DNA of 50,293 nucleotides from Burkholderia sp. Bp9142 (GTDB taxonomy: Bacteria; Pseudomonadota; Gammaproteobacteria; Burkholderiales; Burkholderiaceae): the NCBI RefSeq assembly GCF_003853415.1, contig NZ_QTPP01000052.1, positions 1 through 50,293 on the forward strand. The letters run 5' to 3'. This document shows, in pieces, positions 31,068 through 40,321 of this stretch; position 1 is the first letter of the stretch; the number at the start of each line of letters is the position of its first letter. A program made the position numbers and the translations under genes. The notes under the pieces are model-generated. The model saw only the letters and a program-made list of their open reading frames with translations. It was not told where the DNA came from and searched no databases.

Positions 31068-33653
31068 ATGCTTGAAAACTTTCGTGCTCACGTGGCCGCC
31101 CGCGCCGCGCTCGGTATTCCCCCCCTGCCGCTGACGGCTCAGCAAACCGCCGAACTGGTGGAACTGCTGACGAACCCGCCCGCAGGCGAAGAGCAGACGC
31201 TGCTCGACCTGATCACCCACCGCGTGCCCGCCGGTGTCGACGAAGCCGCCCGCGTGAAGGCCGGCTTCCTGGCCGCCGTCGCGAAGGGCGAGACGGCCTG
31301 CGCGCTGATCTCGCGCGAACGCGCGACCGAACTGCTCGGCACGATGCTCGGCGGCTACAACATCCAGCCGCTGATCGAGCTGCTGTCGGACGACGCCGTC
31401 GCGGCCGTCGCCGCCGACGCACTGAAGAAAACCCTGCTGATGTTCGACCAGTTCCATGACGTGAAGGAACTCGCCGACAAGGGCAATGCGCACGCGAAGG
31501 CCGTGCTGCAGAGCTGGGCCGACGCCGAATGGTTCACGAGCCGTCCGGAAGTGCCGGAAAGCCTGACCATCACCGTGTTCAAGGTCACGGGCGAAACCAA
31601 CACCGACGACCTGTCGCCTGCGCCGGACGCCACCACCCGCCCGGACATCCCGATGCACGCGCTGGCGATGCTGAAGAACGCGCGCCCCGGCATCACGCCG
31701 GAAGAAGACGGCAAGCGCGGCCCGGTCAAGTTCATCGAATCGCTGAAGGAAAAGGGCCACCTGGTCGCCTACGTGGGCGACGTGGTCGGCACCGGCTCCT
31801 CGCGCAAGTCGGCCACCAACTCGGTGCTGTGGTTCACCGGCGAAGACATCCCGTTCGTCCCGAACAAGCGCTTCGGCGGCGTGTGCCTCGGCGGCAAGAT
31901 CGCCCCGATCTTCTACAACACGATGGAAGATGCCGGCGCGCTGCCGATCGAACTCGACGTGTCGCAGATGGAAATGGGCGACGTGGTCGAACTGCGCCCG
32001 TACGAAGGCAAGGCGCTGAAGGACGGCAACGTGATCGCCGAATTCCAGGTCAAGTCCGACGTGCTGTTCGACGAAGTGCGCGCCGGCGGCCGCATTCCGC
32101 TGATCATCGGCCGCGGCCTGACCGCGAAGGCGCGTGAAGCGCTGGGCCTCGCTCCGTCGACGCTGTTCCGCCTGCCGCACCAGCCGGCCGACAGCGGCAA
32201 GGGCTTCTCGCTCGCGCAGAAGATGGTCGGCCGCGCATGCGGTCTGCCGGAAGGCCAGGGCGTGCGTCCGGGCACGTACTGCGAACCGAAGATGACCTCG
32301 GTCGGCTCGCAGGACACCACGGGCCCGATGACCCGCGACGAACTGAAGGACCTGGCGTGCCTCGGCTTCTCGGCCGACCTCGTGATGCAGTCGTTCTGCC
32401 ACACCGCCGCCTATCCGAAGCCCGTCGACGTGAAGACGCACCAGACGCTGCCGAACTTCATCAGCACGCGTGGCGGCATCGCGCTGCGCCCGGGCGACGG
32501 CGTGATCCACTCGTGGCTGAACCGCATGCTGCTGCCCGACACCGTCGGCACCGGCGGCGACTCGCACACGCGCTTCCCGATCGGCATCAGCTTCCCGGCA
32601 GGCTCGGGCCTCGTCGCATTCGCGGCCGCCACCGGCACGATGCCGCTGGACATGCCGGAATCGGTGCTGGTTCGCTTCAAGGGCAAGATGCAGCCGGGCG
32701 TCACGCTGCGTGACCTGGTCAACGCGATTCCGCTGTACGCGATCAAGCAAGGCATGCTGACGGTCGCCAAGCAAGGCAAGAAGAACATCTTCTCGGGCCG
32801 CATCCTCGAAATCGAAGGCCTGCCCGACCTGAAGGTCGAGCAAGCGTTCGAGCTGTCGGATGCGTCGGCCGAGCGTTCGGCCGCCGGTTGCACGGTGCAC
32901 CTGAACAAGGAACCGATCATCGAGTACCTGAACAGCAACGTCACGCTGCTGAAGTGGATGATCGCGCAGGGCTACCAGGATCCGCGCAGCCTGCAGCGCC
33001 GTATCGCGGCGATGGAGCAGTGGCTGGCCGACCCGCAGCTGCTGTCGCCGGATGCCGACGCCGAATACGCGGCCGTCATCGAGATCGACCTGGCCGACAT
33101 CCATGAGCCGATCGTTGCGTGCCCGAATGACCCGGACGACGTGAAGACGCTGTCCGACGTCGCCGGTGCGAAGATCGACGAAGTGTTCATCGGCTCGTGC
33201 ATGACCAACATCGGTCACTTCCGTGCCGCGTCGAAGCTGCTGGAAGGCAAGCGCGACATTCCGGTCAAGCTGTGGGTCGCGCCGCCGACCAAGATGGACC
33301 AGAAGCAGTTGACGGAAGAAGGTCACTACGGCGTGTTCGGCACGGCCGGCGCCCGCACCGAAATGCCGGGCTGCTCGCTGTGCATGGGCAACCAGGCACA
33401 GGTGCGCGAAGGCGCGACGGTGATGTCGACGTCGACCCGCAACTTCCCGAACCGCCTGGGCAAGAACACGAACGTGTACCTCGGCTCGGCGGAACTGGCG
33501 GCGATCTGCTCGCGTCTCGGCAAGATCCCGACCAAGGACGAGTACATGGCCGACATGGGCGTGCTCAATGCGAACGGCGACAAGATCTACCAGTACATGA
33601 ACTTCGACCAGATCGAAGACTTCAAGGAAGTCGCCGACACCGTGCAGATCTAA
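31068..33653 (+). CDS. acnB: aconitate hydratase B
   Basis: An 861-residue AcnB, the tricarboxylic-acid-cycle enzyme that interconverts citrate and isocitrate through a [4Fe-4S] cluster. The N-terminal HEAT-like domain (MLENFRAHVAARAALGIPPL) is specific to the B type. Cluster cysteines lie in IGSCMTNIGHF and PGCSLCMGNQAQV, and the swivel domain contains TGETNTDDLSPAPDA and DVVGTGSSRKSATNS. Length is normal (about 860). Codon use is strongly biased to C/G third bases, as in a highly expressed gene. It is a single-gene unit with its own promoter and terminator. Confidence 0.98.
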   Translation: MLENFRAHVAARAALGIPPLPLTAQQTAELVELLTNPPAGEEQTLLDLITHRVPAGVDEAARVKAGFLAAVAKGETACALISRERATELLGTMLGGYNIQPLIELLSDDAVAAVAADALKKTLLMFDQFHDVKELADKGNAHAKAVLQSWADAEWFTSRPEVPESLTITVFKVTGETNTDDLSPAPDATTRPDIPMHALAMLKNARPGITPEEDGKRGPVKFIESLKEKGHLVAYVGDVVGTGSSRKSATNSVLWFTGEDIPFVPNKRFGGVCLGGKIAPIFYNTMEDAGALPIELDVSQMEMGDVVELRPYEGKALKDGNVIAEFQVKSDVLFDEVRAGGRIPLIIGRGLTAKAREALGLAPSTLFRLPHQPADSGKGFSLAQKMVGRACGLPEGQGVRPGTYCEPKMTSVGSQDTTGPMTRDELKDLACLGFSADLVMQSFCHTAAYPKPVDVKTHQTLPNFISTRGGIALRPGDGVIHSWLNRMLLPDTVGTGGDSHTRFPIGISFPAGSGLVAFAAATGTMPLDMPESVLVRFKGKMQPGVTLRDLVNAIPLYAIKQGMLTVAKQGKKNIFSGRILEIEGLPDLKVEQAFELSDASAERSAAGCTVHLNKEPIIEYLNSNVTLLKWMIAQGYQDPRSLQRRIAAMEQWLADPQLLSPDADAEYAAVIEIDLADIHEPIVACPNDPDDVKTLSDVAGAKIDEVFIGSCMTNIGHFRAASKLLEGKRDIPVKLWVAPPTKMDQKQLTEEGHYGVFGTAGARTEMPGCSLCMGNQAQVREGATVMSTSTRNFPNRLGKNTNVYLGSAELAAICSRLGKIPTKDEYMADMGVLNANGDKIYQYMNFDQIEDFKEVADTVQI

Positions 33654-33700
33654 GCATGCGGTCGAGCTGTGGCGGGTTGCACCCGTCGTAGCGACACGCG

Positions 33701-33739
33701 ATGGCGCCGCGGGCTGAATGCCTGCGGCGCCATTTTTTT
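33701..33739 (+). terminator. intrinsic terminator of acnB
   Basis: ATGGCGCCGC (33701-33710) and GCGGCGCCAT (33724-33733) form a perfect 10-bp stem, followed by seven T residues. This is the clearest intrinsic terminator in the window. Confidence 0.95.
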
Positions 33740-33821
33740 GGTTCTTCGTGAATTTCCGTGGACGTCGCTTGCCGATCCTCGGCGGCCATTCACCCGACGA
33801 GCACGGCCGACCGCTTCCGAA

Positions 33822-33830
33822 CGGTAAGCG
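33822..33830 (+). repeat. left target-site duplication of the IS element
   Basis: CGGTAAGCG here is repeated exactly at 35316-35324, just outside the two ends of the insertion sequence. A 9-bp duplication is normal for IS50-group elements. Confidence 0.9.
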
Positions 33831-35315
33831 CATGCCGTTATACACATCGTGACCAGCGAATCGCGGCCGCGAAAGAACACGCTTACTTTCAATGACGTAG
33901 AGCAGCGCTTGTAAACTGTCGGCGGATGGCGTCTACTCTCCGCTTTTGAGCGGATGCCTTGGTCACCGAATCGACGCGCTGGACACAAACGGAATTCGAG
34001 CAACTGGACCTTGGCGACGCGCGCCTGAACAAGCGAGCGAGGCTTTTGATGGAAAGAATGGCGGCCGATCCGACGGCCAGTGTGCCGCAGGCATGTCATG
34101 GCTGGGGCGAGACGATAGCTGCGTACCGCTTCTTCGACAACGACAAGGTCCAGTGGCATGCGATTCTGGAGCCACATTGGCAGCAGACGCAAAAGCGGAT
34201 GCAAGCGCATCAGGTCGTGCTCTGTCTGCAAGACACCACCGAGCTTGATTTCAACGGTCAGGGGGCGATCGGACTGGGGCCGTTGACCTATGAGGCGCAG
34301 CGCGGGATGTTTGTTCACCCGACCTATGCGGTGACGCCGCAGCGCGAGCCGTTGGGTATTCTGGACGCGTGGATGTGGGCCCGCGAGAAGAAGGACGAAT
34401 CCGGCCAGCGTGACGGCCCCAAGGAAAGTTTGCGTTGGATCGAAGGCTACGAGCGCATCGCCGAGATGGCGCCGGACATGCCATCGACCCGCCTGGTGTA
34501 TGTGGCCGACCGTGAAGCGGATCTGATGGCGTTGATGGAGCGCGCCGATGCGCTGGGCAACCCGGCCGACTGGCTGGTACGTGCCGTGCATAACCGCTGT
34601 CTGCCTGAAGGCGATAAGTTGTGGGAGCGCGCCACGCGCGGCGAAGCGGTGGGCGAAATCACCTTCACGATGGCCGCGCGCCAAGGCGTGAAAGCGCGCA
34701 CGGTGCGCCAGCGCCTATGGCTGCAGCGCGTGGCGTTGCCCGCGAGCAAGGGCAAAAGCATCGCAGCAACGTGCCTGGTCGCGCGCGAGTTTGACGCGCC
34801 TGCTGGCGTCAAACCGATCGAATGGCGCTTGCTGACTAACCGTGCGGCTGCCACGCTGGATGAAGCGATCGAATTGATCGAGTGGTATCGGGCGAGATGG
34901 GAAATCGAGATCCTGTTCAACGTCCTGAAAAACGGCTGTCAGGTCGAAGAGCTGCAGTTGGGCACGATCGAACGAGTCGAGCGTGCGTTGGCGCTGTTTC
35001 TTGTGGTGGCTTGGCGTGTGACCTATCTGATGAGGCTGGGCCGGACCTGTCCTGATTTGGACGCGCATCTGTTCTTCGATCCCGATGAAATCCGGGCCGC
35101 CCACTTGCTCACGAAATCGCGTAGGCCAGCGCAACCCAAGCTCAACGACGTGTTGCGCTTGGTCGCACGCCTCGGTGGTTTCCTCGCTCGCAAGGGCGAT
35201 GGCGAACCCGGCGCAGAGACCATCTGGAAGGGACTCACGAAAGTTCATATCGCCGCGGAAACCATCCGCCTATTGCGCGACGACGGCGGTGACGAGACTT
35301 GCGTATAACGAGATG
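33831..35315 (+). mobile_element. intact IS4-family (IS50 group) insertion sequence, 1485 bp
   Basis: The element is bounded by the 9-bp repeat CGGTAAGCG. Its terminal inverted repeats are imperfect: CATGCCGTTATACACATCG at the left and CATCTCGTTATACGCAAGT (as reverse complement) at the right, sharing CGTTATAC and CA, similar in style to Tn5/IS50 ends (TTATACACA). It carries one transposase gene and no passenger genes. The intact frame and exact duplication indicate a recent insertion, about 90 bases after the acnB terminator. Confidence 0.93.
33959..35308 (+). CDS. IS4-family transposase (Tn5-like, DDE with YREK motif)
   Basis: A 449-residue transposase. The N-terminal DNA-binding domain is WTQTEFEQLDLGDARLNKRA, as in Tn5 transposase. 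Catalytic residues are Asp in CLQDTTELDF, Asp in YVADREADL, and Glu in the YREK signature EWYRARWEIEILFNVLKNG (Tyr-x2-Arg-x3-Glu-x6-Lys). The C-terminal part is dimerisation-like. It starts at TTG 33959, since translation from the nearby ATG is in another frame. The stop lies 7 bases inside the right end of the element. It appears complete and active. Confidence 0.95.
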   Translation: MVTESTRWTQTEFEQLDLGDARLNKRARLLMERMAADPTASVPQACHGWGETIAAYRFFDNDKVQWHAILEPHWQQTQKRMQAHQVVLCLQDTTELDFNGQGAIGLGPLTYEAQRGMFVHPTYAVTPQREPLGILDAWMWAREKKDESGQRDGPKESLRWIEGYERIAEMAPDMPSTRLVYVADREADLMALMERADALGNPADWLVRAVHNRCLPEGDKLWERATRGEAVGEITFTMAARQGVKARTVRQRLWLQRVALPASKGKSIAATCLVAREFDAPAGVKPIEWRLLTNRAAATLDEAIELIEWYRARWEIEILFNVLKNGCQVEELQLGTIERVERALALFLVVAWRVTYLMRLGRTCPDLDAHLFFDPDEIRAAHLLTKSRRPAQPKLNDVLRLVARLGGFLARKGDGEPGAETIWKGLTKVHIAAETIRLLRDDGGDETCV

Positions 35316-35324
35316 CGGTAAGCG
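35316..35324 (+). repeat. right target-site duplication of the IS element
   Basis: An exact copy of CGGTAAGCG, directly after the right end of the IS element. Confidence 0.9.
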
Positions 35325-35532
35325 AACGTCCACGACTGCATCATTGCCGGCTAGGTGCCTCAAGCGGTTCGGTTACCGGGTAGGAGCGACGGACGCTGCG
35401 CGCAAGCGCGACAGGTTATCGCGCATCCAGCCTTCAATCCCGCAGGGACGGATATCAATCAAACTGCTCCCGCTCCTTGCCCGCGATCCAGTTAGGATGT
35501 TTTCCACTCTATATTTCATGGGCATCAATCGC

Positions 35533-37089
35533 TCATGAAAGCTGATCCTCGACCAGTTTTATGAGCGGTGCAAAATCAGCTGGAAACGCCGCACAAATAG
35601 TCGCGGTGAGGCGTTCTAGGCACTGTTGCTTCGACAATCCAACGTGTTGCGAAATCTCATAGAATTCATTGTGTTTTCCCGCTTGCAGCCCATATTCAAG
35701 AATTCCCTTAATCGCATCAGGGTCCACCGCAAGAGCTAGCGCGGAAAGCGCGCTTACTTCGATGGCTTTTTGCACGATCCACGCCTCCGGCCAAGTTTCC
35801 CCTGGCAGATAGCCTTTTCGTCCATCGTACCAAGTTTTGAATTCGACTCCTGGCTTTTCCGTCATACTTTTTGCGTGACCAAAATTGTCCTTCTCTTTCG
35901 CGCGCTGATCGCCGTCAAAAATTGCGAGCGTCGGGTGATCATCTTTTCTAACGTACAATGCGGCGAGTTGGCGAGCGATTGCGGTCGCGGAGCCGATGAC
36001 TTTGATCGTGACTCTTGTCCTAACGTGCGCTGCGAGCGCGGCTTGCAGCATTGATTGCGCGACCTCGTCCTCCACAAAAATATCAAGTTCCATTCCACCA
36101 CGTGCGCCCATCTTGGCGAACGCAAATTCTGGTGAAATACCCGCCGTTAGCTTGGTCTTGCCTCCAACTGTCTCGACAAAAAACCGAGCGTCATCGGGCA
36201 AGCATTCGAAGATTTCGCGGGAATGTGTCGTGCAAATTACCTGCGTTCCTGTTTCTTTGCATACTTCTTTGAGTTTTCGCATGAACAGCTTCTGCGCCTT
36301 TGCATGTAGGCCCAACTCTATCTCGTCCATGACCAACAGTGCTTTCTCTCCACATGAATAAATTGTAGAGAAAATTTCGAATAAGGCGTTTTCGCCAGCT
36401 CCCATATTGAAGCCAGAATACGTCAGCCCACCGACTTTAACGAGGGGCAGGCTATATCGTGAGTGCTCCAGATAACGAAAGTCATCATACTTTTTACCAA
36501 GAATATAACCTACGGCGTCGCGAACCTTTTCCTCCCACCCCTTGGCTTTCACATCAGCAAAAGACTTTGAGTATGATCGCGACTGACTTCGCTCGTTATG
36601 CGGCACAATTCGCTCGATACCGAGAAAAACAACGGTTTTCCGAATGCGACTTGCATAGTCATTCCATTTGCCACCTTTATTCTTGCGGCGGATTTGGTAG
36701 CCAAGCCCCTTTCCGTCGGGATTTTGCTCTGATTTTTTAAAGCTGTCGAGGGCAAATGTATAATATATTTCAATGCCATCAGGGGCTTGTTCTTCTCGAT
36801 GTTGGATAAAAAAATCGGAAAACGTGTAGTATGGATATTTACGCCTAGGCAATTTGAACGCCGTTTTATTGGCATGATACGCGCAACAAGTCAACGCAAG
36901 AATGGTTGATTTACCGGCCCCATTCACTCCCGCAAAGGCGGTAATCGGATAAGTGAATTCGATGTCGAGCGAGCTAATGCCGCGCAGATTTCCTTTTTCT
37001 ATACGGATTTTACGCAAAAGCACTTTGGACATGTCGCTACCGAACCACTGCCTAAGTTCTTTGTCTATTTGGCTTTCACGATATTTCAT
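35533..37089 (-). CDS. AAA/ABC-type ATPase with TOPRIM-like C-terminus (OLD-like)
   Basis: A 518-residue protein. The N-terminal half is an SMC/ABC-type ATPase: Walker A AGVNGAGKST (53-62), a signature-like NMGAGENALFEIF, Walker B ALLVMDEIELGLH and the H-loop ICTTHSREIF. The C-terminal part has acidic motifs resembling TOPRIM (FVEDEVAQSML near 336, then IFDGDQ near 390), the layout of OLD-family nucleases, many of which act in phage defence. The gene has clearly lower G+C and more Lys/Ile/Asn codons than its neighbours, so it was probably acquired. There is no adjacent UvrD-like helicase (GajB), so it would be a solitary type. An internal start at 37032 is possible. Function is inferred. Confidence 0.75.
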   Translation of the reverse strand: MKYRESQIDKELRQWFGSDMSKVLLRKIRIEKGNLRGISSLDIEFTYPITAFAGVNGAGKSTILALTCCAYHANKTAFKLPRRKYPYYTFSDFFIQHREEQAPDGIEIYYTFALDSFKKSEQNPDGKGLGYQIRRKNKGGKWNDYASRIRKTVVFLGIERIVPHNERSQSRSYSKSFADVKAKGWEEKVRDAVGYILGKKYDDFRYLEHSRYSLPLVKVGGLTYSGFNMGAGENALFEIFSTIYSCGEKALLVMDEIELGLHAKAQKLFMRKLKEVCKETGTQVICTTHSREIFECLPDDARFFVETVGGKTKLTAGISPEFAFAKMGARGGMELDIFVEDEVAQSMLQAALAAHVRTRVTIKVIGSATAIARQLAALYVRKDDHPTLAIFDGDQRAKEKDNFGHAKSMTEKPGVEFKTWYDGRKGYLPGETWPEAWIVQKAIEVSALSALALAVDPDAIKGILEYGLQAGKHNEFYEISQHVGLSKQQCLERLTATICAAFPADFAPLIKLVEDQLS

Positions 37090-37741
37090 GCCTATCCCCA
37101 GTATATCTCGTTGGTCTGATTTCTGAACGGCCTTGGGTAATTATTACCTGTAGGCACTAGATTGGGCAACACTGTCTTTCCGCGCCCTCGTCCTGCGGCA
37201 GCATTACCGGTACACGGGCGCTCGTACGACTTTCGCCTTAGAGTGGGCCGACCTTGTGACCAAGTTGCTCGCTCACATATATGGCGAACTTCGAAAATCT
37301 CTAAAGACCTAGCAACCGTCGCAGTCCCTAGTTTGACCGGCGCGGAGCTATTCGCTGAAAAATCAGTTGCTTACGATCGCCGCATAAAGCAATTGTGGGG
37401 TATCCACGTCCGCCGTAAACGCCGGAGCTCCTTCCCCAGTGAAAACCCTGATCGAGCTTCGAATGTCCATTTCGCATCGACGGACAGTTCGAAAACTGCT
37501 GCGCGCGTATCGAGGCGCTGTAGCGCAGTTCGGGGATCGCCGCCGCCAAAACGAAGTCAGCTCAACGGCAGCTCTACGTTCGAATCCGGTCGTTTGACGC
37601 GGGCGTTTGAACGGCAGTTCTTGGCCGAATACTGCCCAATTAGCCGTCAATTCATGAAGCAGTCGATCGAAGAACCTCCCCCGAAGATGGCACCGATCGC
37701 GGTTGAGTTCCGCGCTCGCAAAACCGGTCACCCACCAGGAC
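37090..37741. other. non-coding, possibly decayed sequence
   Basis: A 652-base gap. The frames that span it have no protein character. It contains GAACGGCAGTTC (37609-37620), a motif that recurs in near-identical form in other gaps of this accessory region (see 38330-38992 and 41532-41965), followed by TTGGCC. I read it as degenerate repeated DNA and not as a gene. Confidence 0.4.
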
Positions 37742-38329
37742 TCACGGGCGCAGCCCGAATACGCCGTGCCACAGAGCGCTGAAAAAGTCACTATGCACGT
37801 GTTCGTCACTCCTTCGCGCGTCGCTCTTTGGCGCCTGTGTCGCCCTCTTCTCGCATTGCGGCATCTGCTCATCACGCTGCCCGTCCCGCGATGCGCTCGG
37901 CTGGCGCGACGCATGCAGTTCGACCACGCTGCCGGCAATGCGCTCGGCGAGTTGAACATCGCAATCACGGCCGAGCAGAACACCGAACACGACGTCGCGG
38001 TTGTGCCCTTGTTCGGCGAAGCGCATCGCCCATGCCACGAACCGCGCATATTCCGCTTCGCGCTCCGCCTTCAAGCGCTCCTCTTCTTCGCGAAGCCGTG
38101 CGTGACGGAGCATTTCCTCTGCGTAAACGGTGTCATAGACGCGGCGCAGCTCCGGGTTCGAGAGAATCGCGTATGCCTCCTTGATCTCCTGAAATCGCGC
38201 ATGCGCGTCCGCTTCGCACCCGACGTTGCGGTCGGGATGCGCTTTCATCGCTGCCTTTCGGTAGCTGCGCTTGATTTCCTCGTTGGTGGCGTTCTCGCAC
38301 ACACCGAGCAATTCATACATTGTCGTCAT
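37742..38329 (-). CDS. J-domain (DnaJ-like) protein
   Basis: A 195-residue protein with an N-terminal J domain: MYELLGVCENATNEEIKRSY, the His31-Pro32-Asp33 loop in MKAHPDRNVG, and FQEIKEAYAILSNPELRRVYD. J proteins stimulate the ATPase of DnaK through the HPD loop. After the domain come a charged helix (RLREEEERLKAEREAEYARF) and a variable tail; there is no Gly/Phe or zinc-finger region, so it is a class III J protein. I start it at ATG 38329; ATG 38320 is an alternative, and the upstream in-frame extension to 38482 is not protein-like. The tail beyond residue 115 could be specific to one partner. Confidence 0.88.
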   Translation of the reverse strand: MTTMYELLGVCENATNEEIKRSYRKAAMKAHPDRNVGCEADAHARFQEIKEAYAILSNPELRRVYDTVYAEEMLRHARLREEEERLKAEREAEYARFVAWAMRFAEQGHNRDVVFGVLLGRDCDVQLAERIAGSVVELHASRQPSASRDGQRDEQMPQCEKRATQAPKSDARRSDEHVHSDFFSALWHGVFGLRP

Positions 38330-38992
38330 TGTGCGTCGGGATGAAAGTCGGATCGCGTTGATCGTAGCATGTCGCCGCCGCGCCAATCCGTCGGGTTGAG
38401 AATTCACCACGTTCTGAACACCCTGAGTGCAGGTCAGGGGCGCTTTGGCAGATGACGAAATCCGAATCATTCTCATCGGCACGGCCGTTTGCCGACTGGA
38501 ACGGCCATTTGCGCGGTCTCCCCACTGGCAAGTTCTCGGCCTGACCCGTCATTCGGTATCGACGTTGGTCAGGCTGCGACTGACCGCTTTCCTGTATCGA
38601 AACGATCATCCAACCACCATTTCATTTGCCAGCTGTGACAAGAAGTCGGCGGTCGCAAAGGCTATTCAAGGGGCCAAATACAATCATTGATTTTCGGCAA
38701 ATACCATGCCTGCTCGGCCAAAGAGGCTGAGCCAAGGCATTCAGCGAAGGCCTAGACAGATACACCGAGAAACCAAGTGACGCCGTCCATATCGTTATCG
38801 TCGCCACGGACATCTGCATGTCCGATATCTCATCCACGCGCACTGAAGAGTTCCCTCGTGTATCACCGATGTTCATGGCCAAAGACATACGATTTGCCGA
38901 CGCGTGAGAGAATCGCTAAAGTTGCATCTAGACTTCGAATCGCCGCGCCGAACCAGACTGTGGCGGCCCCACCTATCTTCGGATTCCGTTAG
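38330..38992. other. non-coding, possibly decayed sequence
   Basis: A 663-base gap between the J-domain gene and the nuclease-peptidase fusion. No frame is convincing. GAACGGCCATTT (38499-38510) resembles the GAACGGC[A/T]GTTC motif in other gaps. No clear promoter for the fusion gene was found. Confidence 0.4.
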
Positions 38993-40321
38993 ATGAGCAC
39001 ACTGCAAAATACAACACGGATTGGCGACGAATTCGAGAGACGTATTTTTGAGCTGTTTCGAACAGAAATAGACGCTGAGCGCCTTCCGTTTAAAAGAGAA
39101 TGCTGCAAGCTTTTTTCAAAAAAAGGCTACCATTCGCGCGATCGCTGTTCGGAAATTGTCTTTGATATTGCAATCGAACTGTACTTTCCCGGGGCGCAGG
39201 AATATTCAATGCTGCTCCTCATTGAGTGTAAGCGATACTCACACGCTGTACCGGTTGATGATGTCGAAGAATTCTTCGCAAAGGTTCAACAAGTCGGAGC
39301 CGCGAACACAAAGGCTGTGGTGGTCAGTACAGCGGCATTTCAAAGGGGTGCGCTTGAGTTTGCAAAGGCCAAGGGAATTGGCCTTGCACGCTATTTCGGG
39401 CCAGAAAATTTTAAATGGGAATTGAGGCGCTCACCGTCAACGACAGTTCGAAGAAACGCTGATTCCAATGAGAATATTGAACTGGGACTTTCCGAGGAAA
39501 CGTTCAAGAGCTCATCGTTCGATTTCTATTTTCAATCGCCTAGGCGGCTGACTAACTCGCTGTGGGAATTTATTGATGATGCTTTTTCTGACCTTACATC
39601 GGCGCCGGGCGTAGCCATAGGAGAATTGAAGAACCTGCGACGCGACTTGGAAGAAGTCGCTTTCGTGGAAAAAGGAGCAATTGAAGAGATGGGTGCATCC
39701 GTCCTATCGAGAATCGGCTACGCCGACGGTGAAGTCGCGCTTCAAGAAATCTGCAGGCTGGAGGCTGAACGAACTGGACTCCAGTTGCGACTGAACCACC
39801 CAGTGGTCAATTCGGGCGCAGGGCAGGATGCACTAGGACGCATCACGTTTGATCCACCCATCATCGATGTCTACGCGCAACAGGAGCCAAACCGAGGCCG
39901 AGAACGGTTCACATTGGCCCACGAGATGGCGCACTACTTCCTTGATCACGGTCGATATCTGGTAAGCGAATCTTGTGATAACGACGACTTCGTTCTACAC
40001 CGTGCTGGTCTGAATGACGCGGCAATTTCACGCCTCGAATTTCAAGCTAATTACATGGCTTCAAGCATACTCTTGCCGCGCGCCCAAGTTATTGCCGATT
40101 TTAACAACCTCCTTCAGACAATCGGGTTATCGGATAAAGGATTCGGCTCGCTGTACGTGGACGATCAGCCGTGCAACATACAAAATTACGATTTTATAAC
40201 GGGGCGATTGATGCAAAAGTACGGTGTATCTCGTAGTGCGGTTCGAATCAGGCTGGAGACTCTTGACTTGTTGCGAGACAATCGACGCCAAGTCGCTGTG
40301 GGAAAAATGTTGCACCGATAG
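38993..40321 (+). CDS. PD-(D/E)XK nuclease-like domain fused to ImmA/IrrE metallopeptidase
   Basis: A 442-residue two-domain protein. Residues about 8-135 resemble an Mrr-type restriction endonuclease: VFDIAIEL (Asp58), LLLIECKRY (Glu78, Lys80), a following helix DDVEEFFAKVQQ and the VVVSTAAFQRGA strand. Residues about 235-400 are an ImmA/IrrE-type zinc peptidase with HEXXH (His310-Glu311-Met-Ala-His314 in FTLAHEMAHYFLDH) and a third ligand Glu349 in RLEFQANYMASSILLP. A helical linker of about 100 residues joins them. ImmA cleaves phage repressors and IrrE cleaves the DdrO repressor on DNA damage. The gene is lower in G+C than its neighbours. A role in defence or DNA-damage response is inference. 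Confidence 0.85.
   Translation: MSTLQNTTRIGDEFERRIFELFRTEIDAERLPFKRECCKLFSKKGYHSRDRCSEIVFDIAIELYFPGAQEYSMLLLIECKRYSHAVPVDDVEEFFAKVQQVGAANTKAVVVSTAAFQRGALEFAKAKGIGLARYFGPENFKWELRRSPSTTVRRNADSNENIELGLSEETFKSSSFDFYFQSPRRLTNSLWEFIDDAFSDLTSAPGVAIGELKNLRRDLEEVAFVEKGAIEEMGASVLSRIGYADGEVALQEICRLEAERTGLQLRLNHPVVNSGAGQDALGRITFDPPIIDVYAQQEPNRGRERFTLAHEMAHYFLDHGRYLVSESCDNDDFVLHRAGLNDAAISRLEFQANYMASSILLPRAQVIADFNNLLQTIGLSDKGFGSLYVDDQPCNIQNYDFITGRLMQKYGVSRSAVRIRLETLDLLRDNRRQVAVGKMLHR

Larger units (their letters stand above)
33654..33958. other. acnB 3' region and left part of the IS element
   Basis: Contains the acnB terminator, about 80 bases of unassigned sequence, the left copy of the 9-bp target duplication (33822-33830) and the first 128 bases of the IS element, which include its left inverted repeat and probably the transposase promoter. 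Confidence 0.7.

Noticed and set aside
31053..33845. A 930-codon minus-strand frame across acnB
   Set aside because: Antisense shadow of the aconitase gene.
37162..37782. A 206-codon plus-strand frame between the ATPase and J-domain genes
   Set aside because: No protein-like pattern; it overlaps the 3' end of the J-domain gene and lies in sequence that looks decayed.
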